Positions 48,090 through 60,485 of a DNA stretch of 64,000 nucleotides are shown here, piece after piece. Location of the stretch: NCBI GenBank assembly GCA_027627225.1, contig CM051028.1, forward strand, positions 26,373,343-26,437,342, given 5' to 3'. How positions within the stretch are numbered: the first letter of the stretch is position 1; each line of letters starts with the position of its first letter. A program made the position numbers and the translations under genes. The notes under the pieces are model-generated. The model had not been told where the DNA came from, did no database searches, and saw only the letters and a program-made list of their open reading frames with translations. This DNA is from Congeria kusceri. Lineage: Eukaryota > Mollusca > Bivalvia > Myida > Dreissenidae.

Positions 48090-51000
48090 TCATTACTAGA
48101 AAACATCACATGTTAAGGAGTTAATTTGATTGTAAATTACGGGCTACACTATGAAAGAAATATATGGTTGACCCCGCACCACCAGATATGGTTGCATATA
48201 AAATCACGATCACAGCTATACTCTTCTCATAACGCACATTTTAGGAACATTTCCTCGGATTCCGTAAACCATATTCTCGTATTTATAATAGTTTTACTAT
48301 TAATATTTTCAAATACAAATATCATAATTTTCGGTTTTTGTTTCTGCTATTCAATTATTTTTGGTATTTAAAAAGTACATGGGAACGACGAGAGCATATT
48401 AGATATCCTTTAAACGCTAAAGCTATATTCTATGTTCTTACGGTTTTGAAAAATTAAAATGCTGACGATACTCTCACATGTTGTACGAAAATAAGTATAT
48501 ATACTAACTGTTTGTCCTTGTTTAATTAAATAGACCCACCCCGCCAATATTAATAAAGAGCAAAATACTGAAAGTTTCGGAGGGTTTTGGTATTCTTTAT
48601 TGAATTGTATAGTTCGTAATCATTATATGGCCTAGTTTCCAACATATATAATTGTGTGGTGTTAAAGATATGTTTCTATAAGTGATTTTTTAAAATAAAC
48701 GACGATATGTTTGATCATTTATAACTTTAAATATTGAAAATGAAGTCAACGTGTGTTGAATTTTACACATTGGACAAGTTTAATGACATGCCCAGTGTAT
48801 TATCTGATGAGACCCCGGGGATCTACGGATCTTATCGTGTTATCTCCCCATGAGAGTAACAAACAGGATATGTATAAGGAAACGGACATATCGTATATAA
48901 TATAGAGAGAACATGTGTGTTTATTTTTTATAAAACAAAATTATAATCGATTTAATAATCACACGTAGTTTATGTATTAGATAGTTGAGGTATCAAACTA
49001 CGTGCTGTATGACGATTAAACTCTGTAAATACCAATACCAAGTATGTCTGTATGATGACTTATTAGTATTGTGCAATTATGTCAGTCAAATTATATTTCT
49101 TACAATATTATATACAACGTGTTGTTTTGTTTGTATTGCGTAAGTCTTCGTTTTCGAAAACTATCTCTTGAATGACTGCATACATTACGAACGGTTCCGT
49201 CAGATTTTGATCATAATGTTATTGTAATTATTAACAACCTTTTTTCTCATATGCCATGTTCAGAATACGTCTTACAGACACACGATACGTTTGGCTGACG
49301 TCAAATGATATCTTATGTAAAGTCTTTAAACTCATGATCGACCTGGAATAGTATACCTTAGTATTAAGGATTTATCCTCTGTGTGTACTTTAATCTGTAC
49401 ATATATGAGTGGTGTTGTAAACTGTATGTTTTGTAGTCAAGTTTCTATGAATTATATATCGGTAACGAAACTTTAAACAATGTTATTTCATTATGTTTTA
49501 ATACAAGCAGTGACTGGGAGAGGATTTTTCCAAATGTGATAACTTTATTAGCTCCGCAAAAATATATGGGCTTTCTAAAACTTATATGGGATTTCCTCTG
49601 ATTGTAATGGGAATTACACCAATTATATTTTGTGAGTCTGTTTTTATTGCGAAAATAAAACACCACGCAGACAGACGCTCGCTCTTCCCGTTCAAGGTGT
49701 AATAAGCGTCTGTTGATATTGATTTTGTAGAATGTAGAATCAATTTTATGGATAAAATCTCACCGCATAGTGACAAAATGCTTACCAGACCGAGCATTGT
49801 GTATTGTACGGCAGCGTTTTCCGATTCGTACTCAAAAATTGCGGTACGACGTTAAATCGTATCGGTGAACATTTCTTTGCGATTTCTTCTCAATGTATGC
49901 GCAAATATCGCCTTTCGCCTGGGTTTCCACTCACTGTACAAGTAAATGCAAGTAACTAGTCCAGCATTCCTGCGTGGCCCATTTTGAAATTAGGCCGTGT
50001 AAGTTCGATAAGTCTTACGTATAAACCAAAATGTCGCAGTGTTTTCAATGCCATATCCTATGTTCCTCAGTAAACTCTGTCGACATTGTTGTGGGAATGG
50101 GCCTTATTTAGTAGATACAATATTTCTCTTAAACTCCGTTTTAATAGTGTTGCATAAAGCTACTGATGTTGACATAGAATTGCAACATCTCAATCTTCTC
50201 TGTTTGACTTTTCATGTTGTGTTTTCTCCGCACTGATAAGCCCAGATCCAGATATCACGTGACATCGTATCACAGGGATGGAGTTATTGTCATTGCTTCA
50301 TTGTGGCGATCACGAAAAGCTGCTTAACTAAATTGGACAACAAAGTACAGAAACAAGCAATAAACAAGAATATTTTATCAGGAGACTGTACCGCGTGAAG
50401 TCGTACGTCTGCATACAAGACAACTTAAGTCGACGCAGGTTGTATTACGTTGTCGACCTGAGAGGTCCTGCGTTCTTAACGTACGACTTCCTACGCCAAC
50501 CAACGACTGAATTGACCTGCGTTGGTGTTTAATCAACTTGCGTCGACGCAAGACCAGCGCAGGATCAACGTAGGATGTATTAATGTTTTATGTTTGTCTT
50601 GCTGGGTCCTGCGACTTGGGCAAAGACGTCAAAAATCGCAAAAGTTCCGCGACTCGAAAGTCCTACGACTCAGTGTGACTGGAGCTTTATACACACAAGA
50701 TATGCTGCAGAAGAAATATATAAAATAACGCACCTCCAGCAGTATAGACGGTTTAAATTTTGTTGATAGTGAGGGAATTGACTATTTACTGAAAAAAGGG
50801 ATTGTGTTTCTTTGTTTATAACTTCGCTGCAAGCGTCTGTATTTATGAATCGTCTGATTTACCTGTATCGATTTGTATATGTTTATAACGGTTCTCACTT
50901 GCATTTTTACCGACCTTAGAACAATTAACCTGTTGCAAAAACATAGACCGCTCCGCCTTTCTGTTTGTCTTAGGTTGTTTGTCAAAGGATTTGAAGTAAA

Positions 51001-51184
51001 CTGACTGGATTACGCAACCATGTGATATTATTTGCCACTGAAATATTAACCGCTATTTTGTCAGCCCAATCCATGATTGACAAGTACCAACTTGCCAATT
51101 ACTGAGTAAGTTCAAGCACTAAGGCAAATTGCACAACACCTAGTACTAAACTGACCGCTCGTTAAAATTTAGTAAATTACAATG
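48090..51184. other. Segment present upstream of lectin copy A but absent from copy B
   Basis: Copy B runs from its 48,000-48,060-like part (56,225-56,275) almost directly into the part equivalent to 51,530. Copy A has about 3.4 kb between them. I see no gene in it. It contains the CpG-rich palindromic patch at 50.4-50.7 kb and is followed by the MITE at 51,185. Confidence 0.45.
50397..50552. repeat. CpG-rich palindromic patch
   Basis: GAAGTCGTACGT (50397-50408) is inverted at 50479-50490. CTTGCGTCGACGCAAG (50537-50552) is a perfect 16-base palindrome. GTCGACGCAGG, GTCGACCTGAG and several CCTGCG words lie between. It stands out in an AT-rich, CpG-poor background and continues, more weakly, to about 50700. 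Confidence 0.65.
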
Positions 51185-51415
51185 GAGGCGTGTCGTGGCT
51201 TAGCCGGGCTTAATGCTTGAGCGTAAAGTGTCGTCCCAGATTAGCCTGTGTAGTCCGCACAGGCAAATCAGGGATGGCATTTTCAGCCTACAGTGGATTA
51301 TGTTCAGAAGAGACTTCATTAAAACAGAAAATAACATAAAAACGGATTGCACAGGCTGATCCGGAACGACACTTGACGCACATGCATTAAGCCCGGTGTT
51401 CCCACGACACGCCTC
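51185..51415. mobile_element. MITE with nested terminal inverted repeats
   Basis: The outer ends are GAGGCGTGTCGTGG (51185-51198) and its exact complement (51402-51415). Just inside is a second inverted pair: GGGCTTAATGC with AAGTGTCGTCCC on the left, GGAACGACACTT with GCATTAAGCCC on the right. The 231-bp element has no ORF. The core GATTAGCCTGTG.AGTCCGCACAGG is itself an inverted repeat. Probably a non-autonomous DNA transposon. Confidence 0.8.
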
Positions 51416-51479
51416 ATTAAGGTTCTTTGGCTGCTGCATGCGATACGGCAAGAAAGCGTAATCTTTCTTGGATTTCACT

Positions 51480-51850
51480 CTTCTGTCATACAATGTACAC
51501 GTGACAGTTTGACTAAAGGGTTCAAGGAAAGTAAATGTGTGCATATCTTAGGAATGACAATGAATCGCTTACATAAATCACAAAAGGACACCATGTTTAA
51601 CAAAGAGCATCAGACATTCAGGCTCAGTTGTGACATTAAACACGGTGTGTCATTAATCACTTGCGGAAAAAATGTCTTGATGATTAAACACTTGCATAGG
51701 TGTACATTAATTTTACATCAAAACTAAGTGCCGAAGAAAAATCATTGTCTCAAATAGCTAGTGACGAATATATTGTTGTCCGTTTGTTTACGTTTACAAT
51801 GCCGCATATGTATGTACATTTTTAAAATGGCCTCCCGTTGTTTAATGTCT
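51480..51850. repeat. Duplicated flank of the lectin unit (copy at A)
   Basis: Collinear with 57510-57880 (shared AATGTACACGTGACA, CAGTTGTGACATTAAA-like and AAATAGCTAGTG words) and with 56285-56550 (shared ACACCATGTTTAA and GTTGTGACAT). Confidence 0.65.
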
Positions 51851-53100
51851 ACTCCTAATACAGAATTGTCATCCCACAAACATTTAAAAACACTCTTTAG
51901 CGCAGAGCTCCTATTGTATCCTAACAGATGAAAGTTTTAGTGCGCGAGTTAGGAAATGATTTTAATGAGATTGGTGTTTCATAAAATGTATAACATATTT
52001 TCATAAACCTACGTACACTTAAACCCAAACACTGAATCGAGAACAACCTTGAGATTTTGCTTGTACATGTAAAAAAACGAAGGTCACTGCACAACATTTT
52101 AGTCTTAGTCTTGTTTTGAGACACACATGCAGGATATGCATGATTTGATGCAAAATCATGCACAGCTGCGGGTTGTTTTTTTTCTATCTACCGAAACGCG
52201 TATAAAATATAAAAACAAGTTGCAGCTTCAGGTTAAATATGTAAAAACATAAAACCTTAAAGCTATTTAAATTCAAATCGAAAATAGAACATAAACAGAT
52301 AACATGTAAACTAATTTGGCCAGATGACTTATTATATATTCTTACTTGCTTATTAAATATGGCACCTCACTGTTATCATCTATAATAAATGTTTAATATA
52401 TATTTCAGAGTTTGTTTTTGCATTATTCAAAACGCACGTGGTACGTATCAACGACAAAACCGTGAAACAAACCCGGCTGTAGACAGTTATAACAAATATG
52501 AATGACGAAAAGTTAAATTCTATAAATAGAAGTACTTTAATGCTTGTGGTATATCCTTTTGTTAATTATGACATTAAAATTGATTGCCGTTTTACGTCAG
52601 CTTGCATAAGACTGTTTGTGATTAATATAATTTTATAAAAAGGGATGCTTATGTTGTTGTTTAAACTTAAAATTGTCTTTAATCTGTACTTATTTACTTG
52701 TTTCAACAAATCCACACATAGTGCCAATAGAAAAGAGTAGAGAAAAAAAATAAAATAAAATACTTCATTAAAAAAAATTCGCCCTCTCTCCTGATTTTTT
52801 TAGAAAAGTGCCTGAGAAACAATTCATTAATTTTTTAGCCTAAGTCATCAGTTATTCTTATTATTCTTATAATAACTTCAAACGCTACACAAAATTGTAT
52901 ATTGTTAAGGATTATAATCGAAGAATGTATGGAATTTTTTAATGTATGGCTTGTTTGATCTTTTGTAGTTTTTAATAAAGTTTGCATGGAATGCACTAAA
53001 ATTACGCTCGTTTTCATGTGGATACTAATATCATTGCATTAATCTCTGTGCAAATGCGGTAATATTTTCTTCTGATATGTAAGCACAACGTCTAGAAAAA
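51851..53100. other. No gene recognised
   Basis: Spacer between the two lectin units. AT-rich with A-runs near 52743. Confidence 0.4.
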
Positions 53101-53671
53101 ACAATAATTGCAATTAATTAACTTAATTGTAATGCCTTCGAATAAATGGTGCGTACACGGTTAAGATTCTACATGTCACGTGTTTTCCAATTATATATTT
53201 AGAATTGTGATTTAGATATTTCGCCACATAAAGCATTTTATACAAAGGTTTTGACATTCCTGTAGTTTACGTTCTAGTATTTGTGTTGTGTATCAATTAT
53301 ACAAATTAAAATATATTAAATTATAGTATTCTGCTTTTTTACAGAATGATATAAATTGGTAGTTATACATGTATGTTTATTGATGTGTATAACCAACCAC
53401 ATACATGTACGAGATATGCATGCAATTTTATTTCTAAATCAACAAAACAAAACCTTGCATATATAAATTTATTGATAAAGCATATTATGTGATAGGTTAA
53501 GAAACATCAACAGAAAAGCACGTGTATATGTTTTGCAATTAATGTGACGTCATGAATCAGTTGTAATATATGTATCTTTCCATTGACAGTATATCGAGCT
53601 GAATAAGCTCAAAACGATTCTAGAAAATGCACCGAATAGCCCTTTTACGGTAGCTATTTACGCCTTCCTGT

Positions 53672-55022
53672 TTAGGCCTTGTACTGCAGGTCCCTGGGTA
53701 CCTCGGTCTCACCTCCGGTGTCTGCCAACAGGTTGCTCTGGAACACCGACTTGTTCTCGTTTTGCTCAACGTCGAACACCCACTGCCAGGTGACAACTGT
53801 CGGACCAGGTTTTACTAAAACGGAATATAATGGAAGAGATTGTATTTAATTCCAAAGGCAGTATTTTTCATTTAACGCTTATAAACATTAAAGTATATTA
53901 TGAAAGTATATTATATGTATGTTCAATGCTAGTGTTAAATTAATAGTAAGATAATGTGATGTTTATTACATGTAATTGAAAAAAAAAAACATGCATTTAC
54001 CAGTGCTTTGCCATGTGGTCGTAGTTTCGTTGGACCAGGTCTGAGACGAAGTTTGCTCCATCATCAATTTGATGGACTGCGAAGCCGACAAACTGAGAAT
54101 TCCGATGTTGACACCAGCGGACGTCTCCCAGGTGTACTCAAAGCCGCTTGTTCTGCTCTCTGTCTTTGATTTGCCGACCTTAACCTCGAGTGTAAACTGA
54201 TGCTCAGCTGTCGGGTTAAGGACCATGTGGATGATTTTCCACTTTCCAGCCATTTTCGGTTTGCCGTACACAAGGACCTCTTTACTCAGATTGCTAGGCG
54301 AGAAAAATCCAAATTTTGTCGCTGCGTGGACGCCACTGTGAAGAACAACTGTTGTATCGTTTCCAGGGTCTGGTCTGCCGCCGTTTGGGTGTGCAAACCT
54401 GCCGTATGGACCAAACAATGGATAGAATTTAATATCATAACACTAAAAAGTATCGCACAAACACGTTAAATTTTGTTTATTTAATTTTGATATTAATTTT
54501 ATTATTATTTTGTTTAATTTTAATATTAATTTTATTATTATTATTTTGTTTATTTAATTTATATATATATATTATTTTTTTTTAAGAATTTAATATGTAA
54601 CTCGTAGTGCTAAAATGTACATTAAAAGCGACTGAATACATTATTCAGGATATATGACTATGCTACGTTTTCTAAAACACCAATGACTTGTACATACTTT
54701 CCACCCTTGTGAATCACATGATCATTCGCAGCGTCAAGGGCAAACAAAGCACCCCAGTGGCGGCCACTGTGAACTACAAGAGATGTGTTGTCCCCTGGAG
54801 TTAAACTTCCACCATTCGGGTGAATGATCTTGCCACTTGCCACATGCTCAATATATCCCAATGGTCGTCGACGAGAATAAATCGCCAGTGCATGTTCTCA
54901 TGGATGCCACTATGGAGGACCACTGTGGTATCGTTGCCTGGGTTACTCGAACCGCCCCATGGGTGGAAGAACTTCCCGCTTGACAGATGTTTTATGACGA
55001 ATGTCTCTGAAATGTCGATGTG
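53672..55022 (-). pseudogene. Lectin/pore-former copy B (MytiLec-like), start codon lost and frameshifted
   Basis: The exon plan equals copy A: first coding exon from 55022 to 54698, then 54398-54001 (398 bp) and 53814-53672 (143 bp), with donors GTATGT and GTAAAT and the same acceptors. Two breaks: the codon matching copy A's ATG is ATT (55011-55013), with an in-frame TAG just upstream, and one base is missing at about 54856-54860 (three Gs where A has five). The second and third exons are open and strongly conserved, including the aerolysin-like part. All three sugar-site motifs read H-x-G-x-H (HSGIH, HSGRH, HSGVH) instead of having Asp in the middle. Most likely a recent pseudogene, unless the frameshift is a consensus error and another start is used. 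Confidence 0.7.
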
Positions 55023-55743
55023 CTAACATCAAAAAACAAAATATAACAATTTTACTTGAAAGTATGCGGTCTTTTGAATTACCATGCACTTGTATATATG
55101 TTAATGCATACATCGTTATAAAAATGCATAACCATTTAAATAATAATACAACATAACCACTGTAAGTGACGTATGCCACGCATAAATGATACTGCGAGAT
55201 AATAAGAACATGTACTAGACAATTTAGCAAATTTTAACAAAAAGCAGTAACTTATACATATTGTGTTTCCTCTCTGCAATTATTCTCTATGCATGACAAA
55301 TTAAATGCATACTTCATCAAGAAAAGGTTGCCCAAAAATGGTTGTTAAGCTTTTCAGAAACAAAAAACAACCGACAATAACACCATGAATACTGAGATGA
55401 GAACTGTAGCGTTTATACTCATCACAATTATCATGCCGACATCTATGTAACTTAAATGAAATATATGTCGGATATGCGGTTCAAATGGAAGAAAATATGT
55501 TGGAAATAAGCAAACATGTTCTTCGCATAGGATTTGAACTTGTACGTTTTTGTATTTGAAACAAAATGAATATGAGTTTTCGAGGTACAACAGGAGAACT
55601 TCCAAATACGCTTAAATCATAATATGATTTTAGATCTGAGAACAATCTTACATGTAACGTAGACGCTTTTGTTGTCTATTGTTCTATTTAAGTTCATATC
55701 CAATAGCGTAACTGATTAGTTTAAACCATACAATTAAAAAATA

Positions 55744-55862
55744 ATTACTACTAGTACTACTACTACTACTACTAGTACTACTACTACTAGTACTACAAAA
55801 TAATGATAATAGTAATAACAATAATAATAATAATAATAATAATAAAACAGTAATAATAAGTA
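55744..55862. repeat. (TAC)n and (AAT)n microsatellites in copy B intron 1
   Basis: A TAC/TAG run of about 50 bases is followed by an AAT-rich run. The TAC array occupies the same place as the ~990-base array at 59488-60475, in the duplicated intron fragment. Confidence 0.8.
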
Positions 55863-55887
55863 TTATTATTGTTATAAAGTTTCGTAC

Positions 55888-55960
55888 CTGTATCACTGAA
55901 TGCCTTAAGGAGTACCCTAGTTAACTTACATTAGACAGTGCCTGTTGATTGCATTAGAGT
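55888..55960 (-). other. Lectin copy B non-coding first exon (approximate start)
   Basis: It ends at donor CAG|GTACGA (55888), equivalent to copy A. The start is estimated from the TATA box. Confidence 0.45.
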
Positions 55961-55984
55961 GAGCAATATGTTGCCTGTTTACCA

Positions 55985-55992
55985 TTTATATA
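55985..55992 (-). promoter_or_regulatory. TATA box of lectin copy B
   Basis: TATATAAA on the minus strand, in a block that matches copy A (CATTTATATAA on the plus strand, then CAT/CTTTATTGCGAAT). Confidence 0.55.
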
Positions 55993-56559
55993 AACATCAT
56001 TGCGAATCTGTTATATCAATACATGTGATGAACCAACAAAGCCCCAAAACTACATGCATTTATCAGGACAAAACCACTTTATGATTGTTGATGTAGCATA
56101 TTTTGTTGTTGATGAAGCACTTAAAGCTGTTATATGACAGGAAATTCAAAATACCTACTTCGTAGTGTTTGAGAAATATTGTTGTTAAATCAGAGTTTGA
56201 TAAAATGTCAAAAAGAAATACGTTTATACTCGTCCAGTGAATCACCTGATACAACCTGTCGCTGTGCAATTGGCTTTAAGAAATGTGTAAATGTGTAAAT
56301 ATCTTACGTAATGAAGTGCTTAACAACTGGCAACACTACAGCAGACACCATGTTTAATGACCATAAGAAATTCTGATTCAGTTGTGACATAAAAATTGTT
56401 GAGTCTTTAAAGTCTAGCAAGATGTTTGCGTTGGATGAAGTTTATGGGATAGACATTAAACGTTAGAATTTAATCGTCTAACCTTCTAACAATAAATATT
56501 AATCAAAACGCTGACAGTGTAGAAAGACTGTTGGCGAGAAAAAAACTAAGAGCAAATGA

Positions 56560-57470
56560 ATTATGCGAGTATTTTCATCATAAATTTATTGAAGTAAGTC
56601 ACCTGTCTGTTATGTCATTTCTACAAAACAAATCTCGAACCTCATAACTATACACTCTACTTAAAATTAACCTAGTATTTGACCTAATTGAAGATGGAGA
56701 TCCAGGCCACTGTTGTTGTTTGTTTTTGCAAATTAAAACTAATATAGCGCGCGTTTAATTCAATTCTATTTATCTAGGACATTCTCATCATTTTTTTTGT
56801 AATTCGTGGGAGGCAAATATGTTTGTGAAAACTTTTTTAAAAAGCAAACAGAGCTAAATGCATACAAGTCAATCTACATTGGGTAAAAATAGTCGATGAA
56901 CCGTATAAGTTCGAATCAATATTCAGTGCGTTTTATCACAAGCGCTATGTTCGGTAAATATCAATTTAAATAAATATAAGTTAAATTAGTTAAATACATT
57001 CAAAACTCTCTTTAGAAGTACAATGCTTTTCCACAATTCTTATGCATACGTCAAAAACAATTGCAAACGCCAATCGAGTGGTGACGATTGCTCCGCTATG
57101 TACTGAGTCAATACACTGTTGTTAAACATACGCAATATGATGTAATACGTACGCAATTAACCAGTCAACAGAACAAACAGATACGCCATCATACTTATGT
57201 AAATAGACATAACATGAATTCACTTGTATATGTGAACTCAATGGATTATTATTATTGTTTTTGTGTGTTTAAAGTCGGATCTATTTCTTGTCATCTATTC
57301 ATAGAAAGTAGCATCGATAACAGGAATCCTCACTGCTCAGCGAGCGTAGCGCAGTAATTTATCGATTTACTGGCTCGTAGCCTGCAAAGTAAAGAAGTAG
57401 TTCCTCAAGACCGATTTGTGAACACACCTACTAAATCCTGTTGGCTTGCGCCAACAGTCTTACAATGAAG
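56560..57470. other. No gene recognised
   Basis: Spacer between duplicated flanks. No exon or repeat recognised. Confidence 0.4.
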
Positions 57471-57479
57471 TAATCGTTT

Positions 57480-57880
57480 GATGAATTGTACACAGTGGTC
57501 ATGTTTTATGGCACGTCCCGTGGCATAAAATGTACACGTGACATGGGAACTATAAACAAGATCGAAGAAATTCGGTTAAGATGTGACATTAAAAATGTTG
57601 TGTCTTTAAACATCTAGCAAGATAGTTTTATTGGTTGAAGTTAATATGATAGACATTCAATGTTAGATTTTAGTTTGGTTTACTGGATACACGTAGATTT
57701 TACCACTTGCACAAAAACGCATCAATGATTAATAACTTGCATTGTAATCCATTAATATTACGACGAATCTAAGTGACAAAGAAATATCATCTCCTTAAAT
57801 AGCTAGTGTAGAATATCTTTGCCAGATTATCGTCACTTAAATTATGTGTGCATATATTTTGAAATGTCATATCTTATCAC
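57480..57880. repeat. Duplicated flank of the lectin unit (third copy)
   Basis: Collinear with 51480-51850 and in part with 56340-56550: AATGTACACGTGACAT, TGTGACATTAAAAATGTTG, TCTAGCAAGAT and GATAGACATT words in the same order. No lectin exon accompanies it. Confidence 0.6.
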
Positions 57881-58925
57881 ATGAATGTGCTTTGGTATGC
57901 ATTATACACAATCATCTGATGATTGAACGAATTAAAGCCTGTTATATTATGCATCTTTAACCGCATCTCTTTACATAAGGAGTGCTGATTTATAACCTGA
58001 ACAAACTTAGATTTTAAAAAAAATCGCTTTAATGTACAATCAAGGTAATGGCGGTTTTAACCACGCAGTTCACATTTACATGCACTTGCGCATCGACAGG
58101 AACCATTTTTCAACAGGCAAAGCGTGTCCGCACTGAACTTTAAAAAGGAAAGTGTATTAACTAAAATGGTAATCCTTATCGCGAATTCATAAAACCGCTT
58201 TAGTAAGATTGTAGCATCGGTGCTTAAGTGATGTGTTGACTGGGCGCTTTTAAGATGCTTGCTGCCCCTAGAAGATTACGACATATGTAACTTAACTATC
58301 GCTTTAAACTAATTCTGGTTCAAAGTAATGATCAAATAAATCTCGAAAGCGTGGGGACAAAAACATAGCCCCCATTTTAAGTTATTCGCAGAACAACTAT
58401 ATGTATCTCTTCTGAAATCCGAAGGTAATTGACTATGATTTTAACTCAGTTTTTATTACGCAACAGTAAGATGTGCCGTTTGAATATCTTGCAAACATCT
58501 TGCAAATTCTTTATCAAAACGATGGATGCATTTGGGAAACGTTCATGATATCACGAAGCAAATAGTACATGTTGAAAGGAATTATTTTATGACATAAATG
58601 CTCTAATTGTGTGTAAATTATGTCTAAACACGTTCAAATTCATCAATTAGCTGGTTCAATTTCCACCATGTCACGACTTACAAAAGTCCTCACGTTTTGA
58701 AATGTGTTGTGACTTCATACTTCTCTACATTGTTGGAAAGTAGAAGTGTTTCCGAATCGCACTACAATGTGCAATTTTTGAAACAGTGTGTAGAATTGTC
58801 ATAAAACATAAAACCAACTCAACTTCTATCATTGTTTACTTTTTCTACTACTTCCTGTCATTAGCGCCACCTCGGAAGTATAATTGGCTCTTTTTTCAAT
58901 GCATCTCCAAAAACAGGTGGTGCCA
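57881..58925. other. No gene recognised
   Basis: Spacer with short frames only. Confidence 0.4.
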
Positions 58926-58929
58926 GTGA

Positions 58930-59487
58930 TTTCAGACCGTGTTATAAGAACATGCAATACGAACATGCAACAAACAAATAAATATCTTTTAACAAAGTCA
59001 GTAACTTATTTTATACATTGTTGTGTTTTCCTCTCTGCAATTCAGTTCTATGTATGACCAATAAAATGCATACGTCATCAAGAAAAAGTTGCCCAGAGAT
59101 GATTGTAAAGCTTTCCAGAAACAACAAACAATCAAAAATAGCACCATGAATACTGAAACTGTGGCGTTTTTAGTCATCTAATCCTGCCGACATCTATGAC
59201 TCAACTCGGATGTGCGGTCAAAACGGAAGAAAATACGTTGGAAATAGGCTTACAGGTTCTTAGCATAGGATTTGAACTTAAAAAAGTACAAATCCTATTT
59301 GAAAAAATTGAATATGAATTTTCTAGGTACAACAGGAAGACTTCCGAAATACGTTAAAATGATAATATGATTTTAGATCTGGGACCAATCTTACATGTAA
59401 CGTAGACGATTTGGTTGTCCTTTGTTTTATGAAGTTCATATCTAATCGCGTAACTGGTAAATGTTACAACTCTACAATTAACGAATT
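58930..59487. repeat. Duplicate of lectin copy B intron 1 (third partial copy)
   Basis: Collinear with about 55210-55744: ACATTGTTGTGTTTTCCTC, CTCTGCAATTCA, ATGCATAC.TCATCAAGAAAA, TAGCACCATGAATACTGA, ATATGATTTTAGATCTG and ATCTTACATGTAACGTAGAC recur in order. No coding exon or first exon is attached, so it is a fragment of the unit. Confidence 0.75.
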
Positions 59488-60271
59488 ATTACTACTGCTA
59501 CTACTTCTACTACTACTACTACTACTTCTACTACTGCTGCTACTTCTACTTCTACTACTACTACTGCTGCTACTTCTACTACTACTAGTAATACTGCTGC
59601 TACTTCTACTACTACTACTACTACTGCTGCTACTTCTACTACTACTACTACTACTACTACTGCTGCTACTTCTACTACTACTACTACTACTACTGCTGCT
59701 ACTTCTACTACTACTACTACTACTGCTGCTACTTCTACTACTACTACTACTACTGCTGCTACTTCTACTACTAGTACTACTACTGCTGCTACTTCTACTA
59801 CTACTACTACTACTGCTGCTACTTGTACTACTACTACTACTACTGCTGCTACTTCTACTGCTACTACTACTGCTACTTCTACTGCTGCTGCTACTTCTAC
59901 TGCTGCTACTACTTCTGCTGCTGCTACTACTTCTGCTGCTACTACTACTTCTGCTGCTGCTGCTACTACTTCTGCTGCTGCTGCTACTGCTACTACTACT
60001 ACTACTCCTACTGCTGCTACTTCTACTACTACTGCTGCTACTTCAACTACTACTACTACTGCTACTTCTGCTACTACTACAACTGCTGCTACTACTACTA
60101 CTGCTGCTACTTCTACTACTACTACTACTACTGCTGCTACTTCTACTGCTACTACTACTACTGCTGCTACTTCTACTACTACTACTACTGCTGCTACTTC
60201 TACTGCTACTACTGCTACTATTGCTACTGCTGCTGCTCCTCCTACTACTGCTGCTGCTGCTGCTGCTACTG

Positions 60272-60309
<38 letters not shown>

Positions 60310-60485
60310 GCTGCTGCTACTACTACTACTGCTGCTACTTCTACTACTACTACTACTACTGCTACTACTACTGCTGCTACTTCTACTACTACTACTGTTA
60401 CTGCTGCTACTTCTGCTGCTGCTGCTGCTACTGCTACTACTACTACTACTACTCTACTACTTACTACTACTACTAATAATAATAA
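59488..60485. repeat. ~1-kb CTA/CTG/CTT trinucleotide array with higher-order units
   Basis: An almost unbroken trinucleotide array. Within it a compound unit of about 27-30 bases recurs (several CTA, then CTGCTG, CTA, CTT), giving a second periodicity. It ends in AAT repeats. Open frames through it are pure leucine or Tyr/Cys runs produced by the repeat and are not proteins. Confidence 0.95.
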
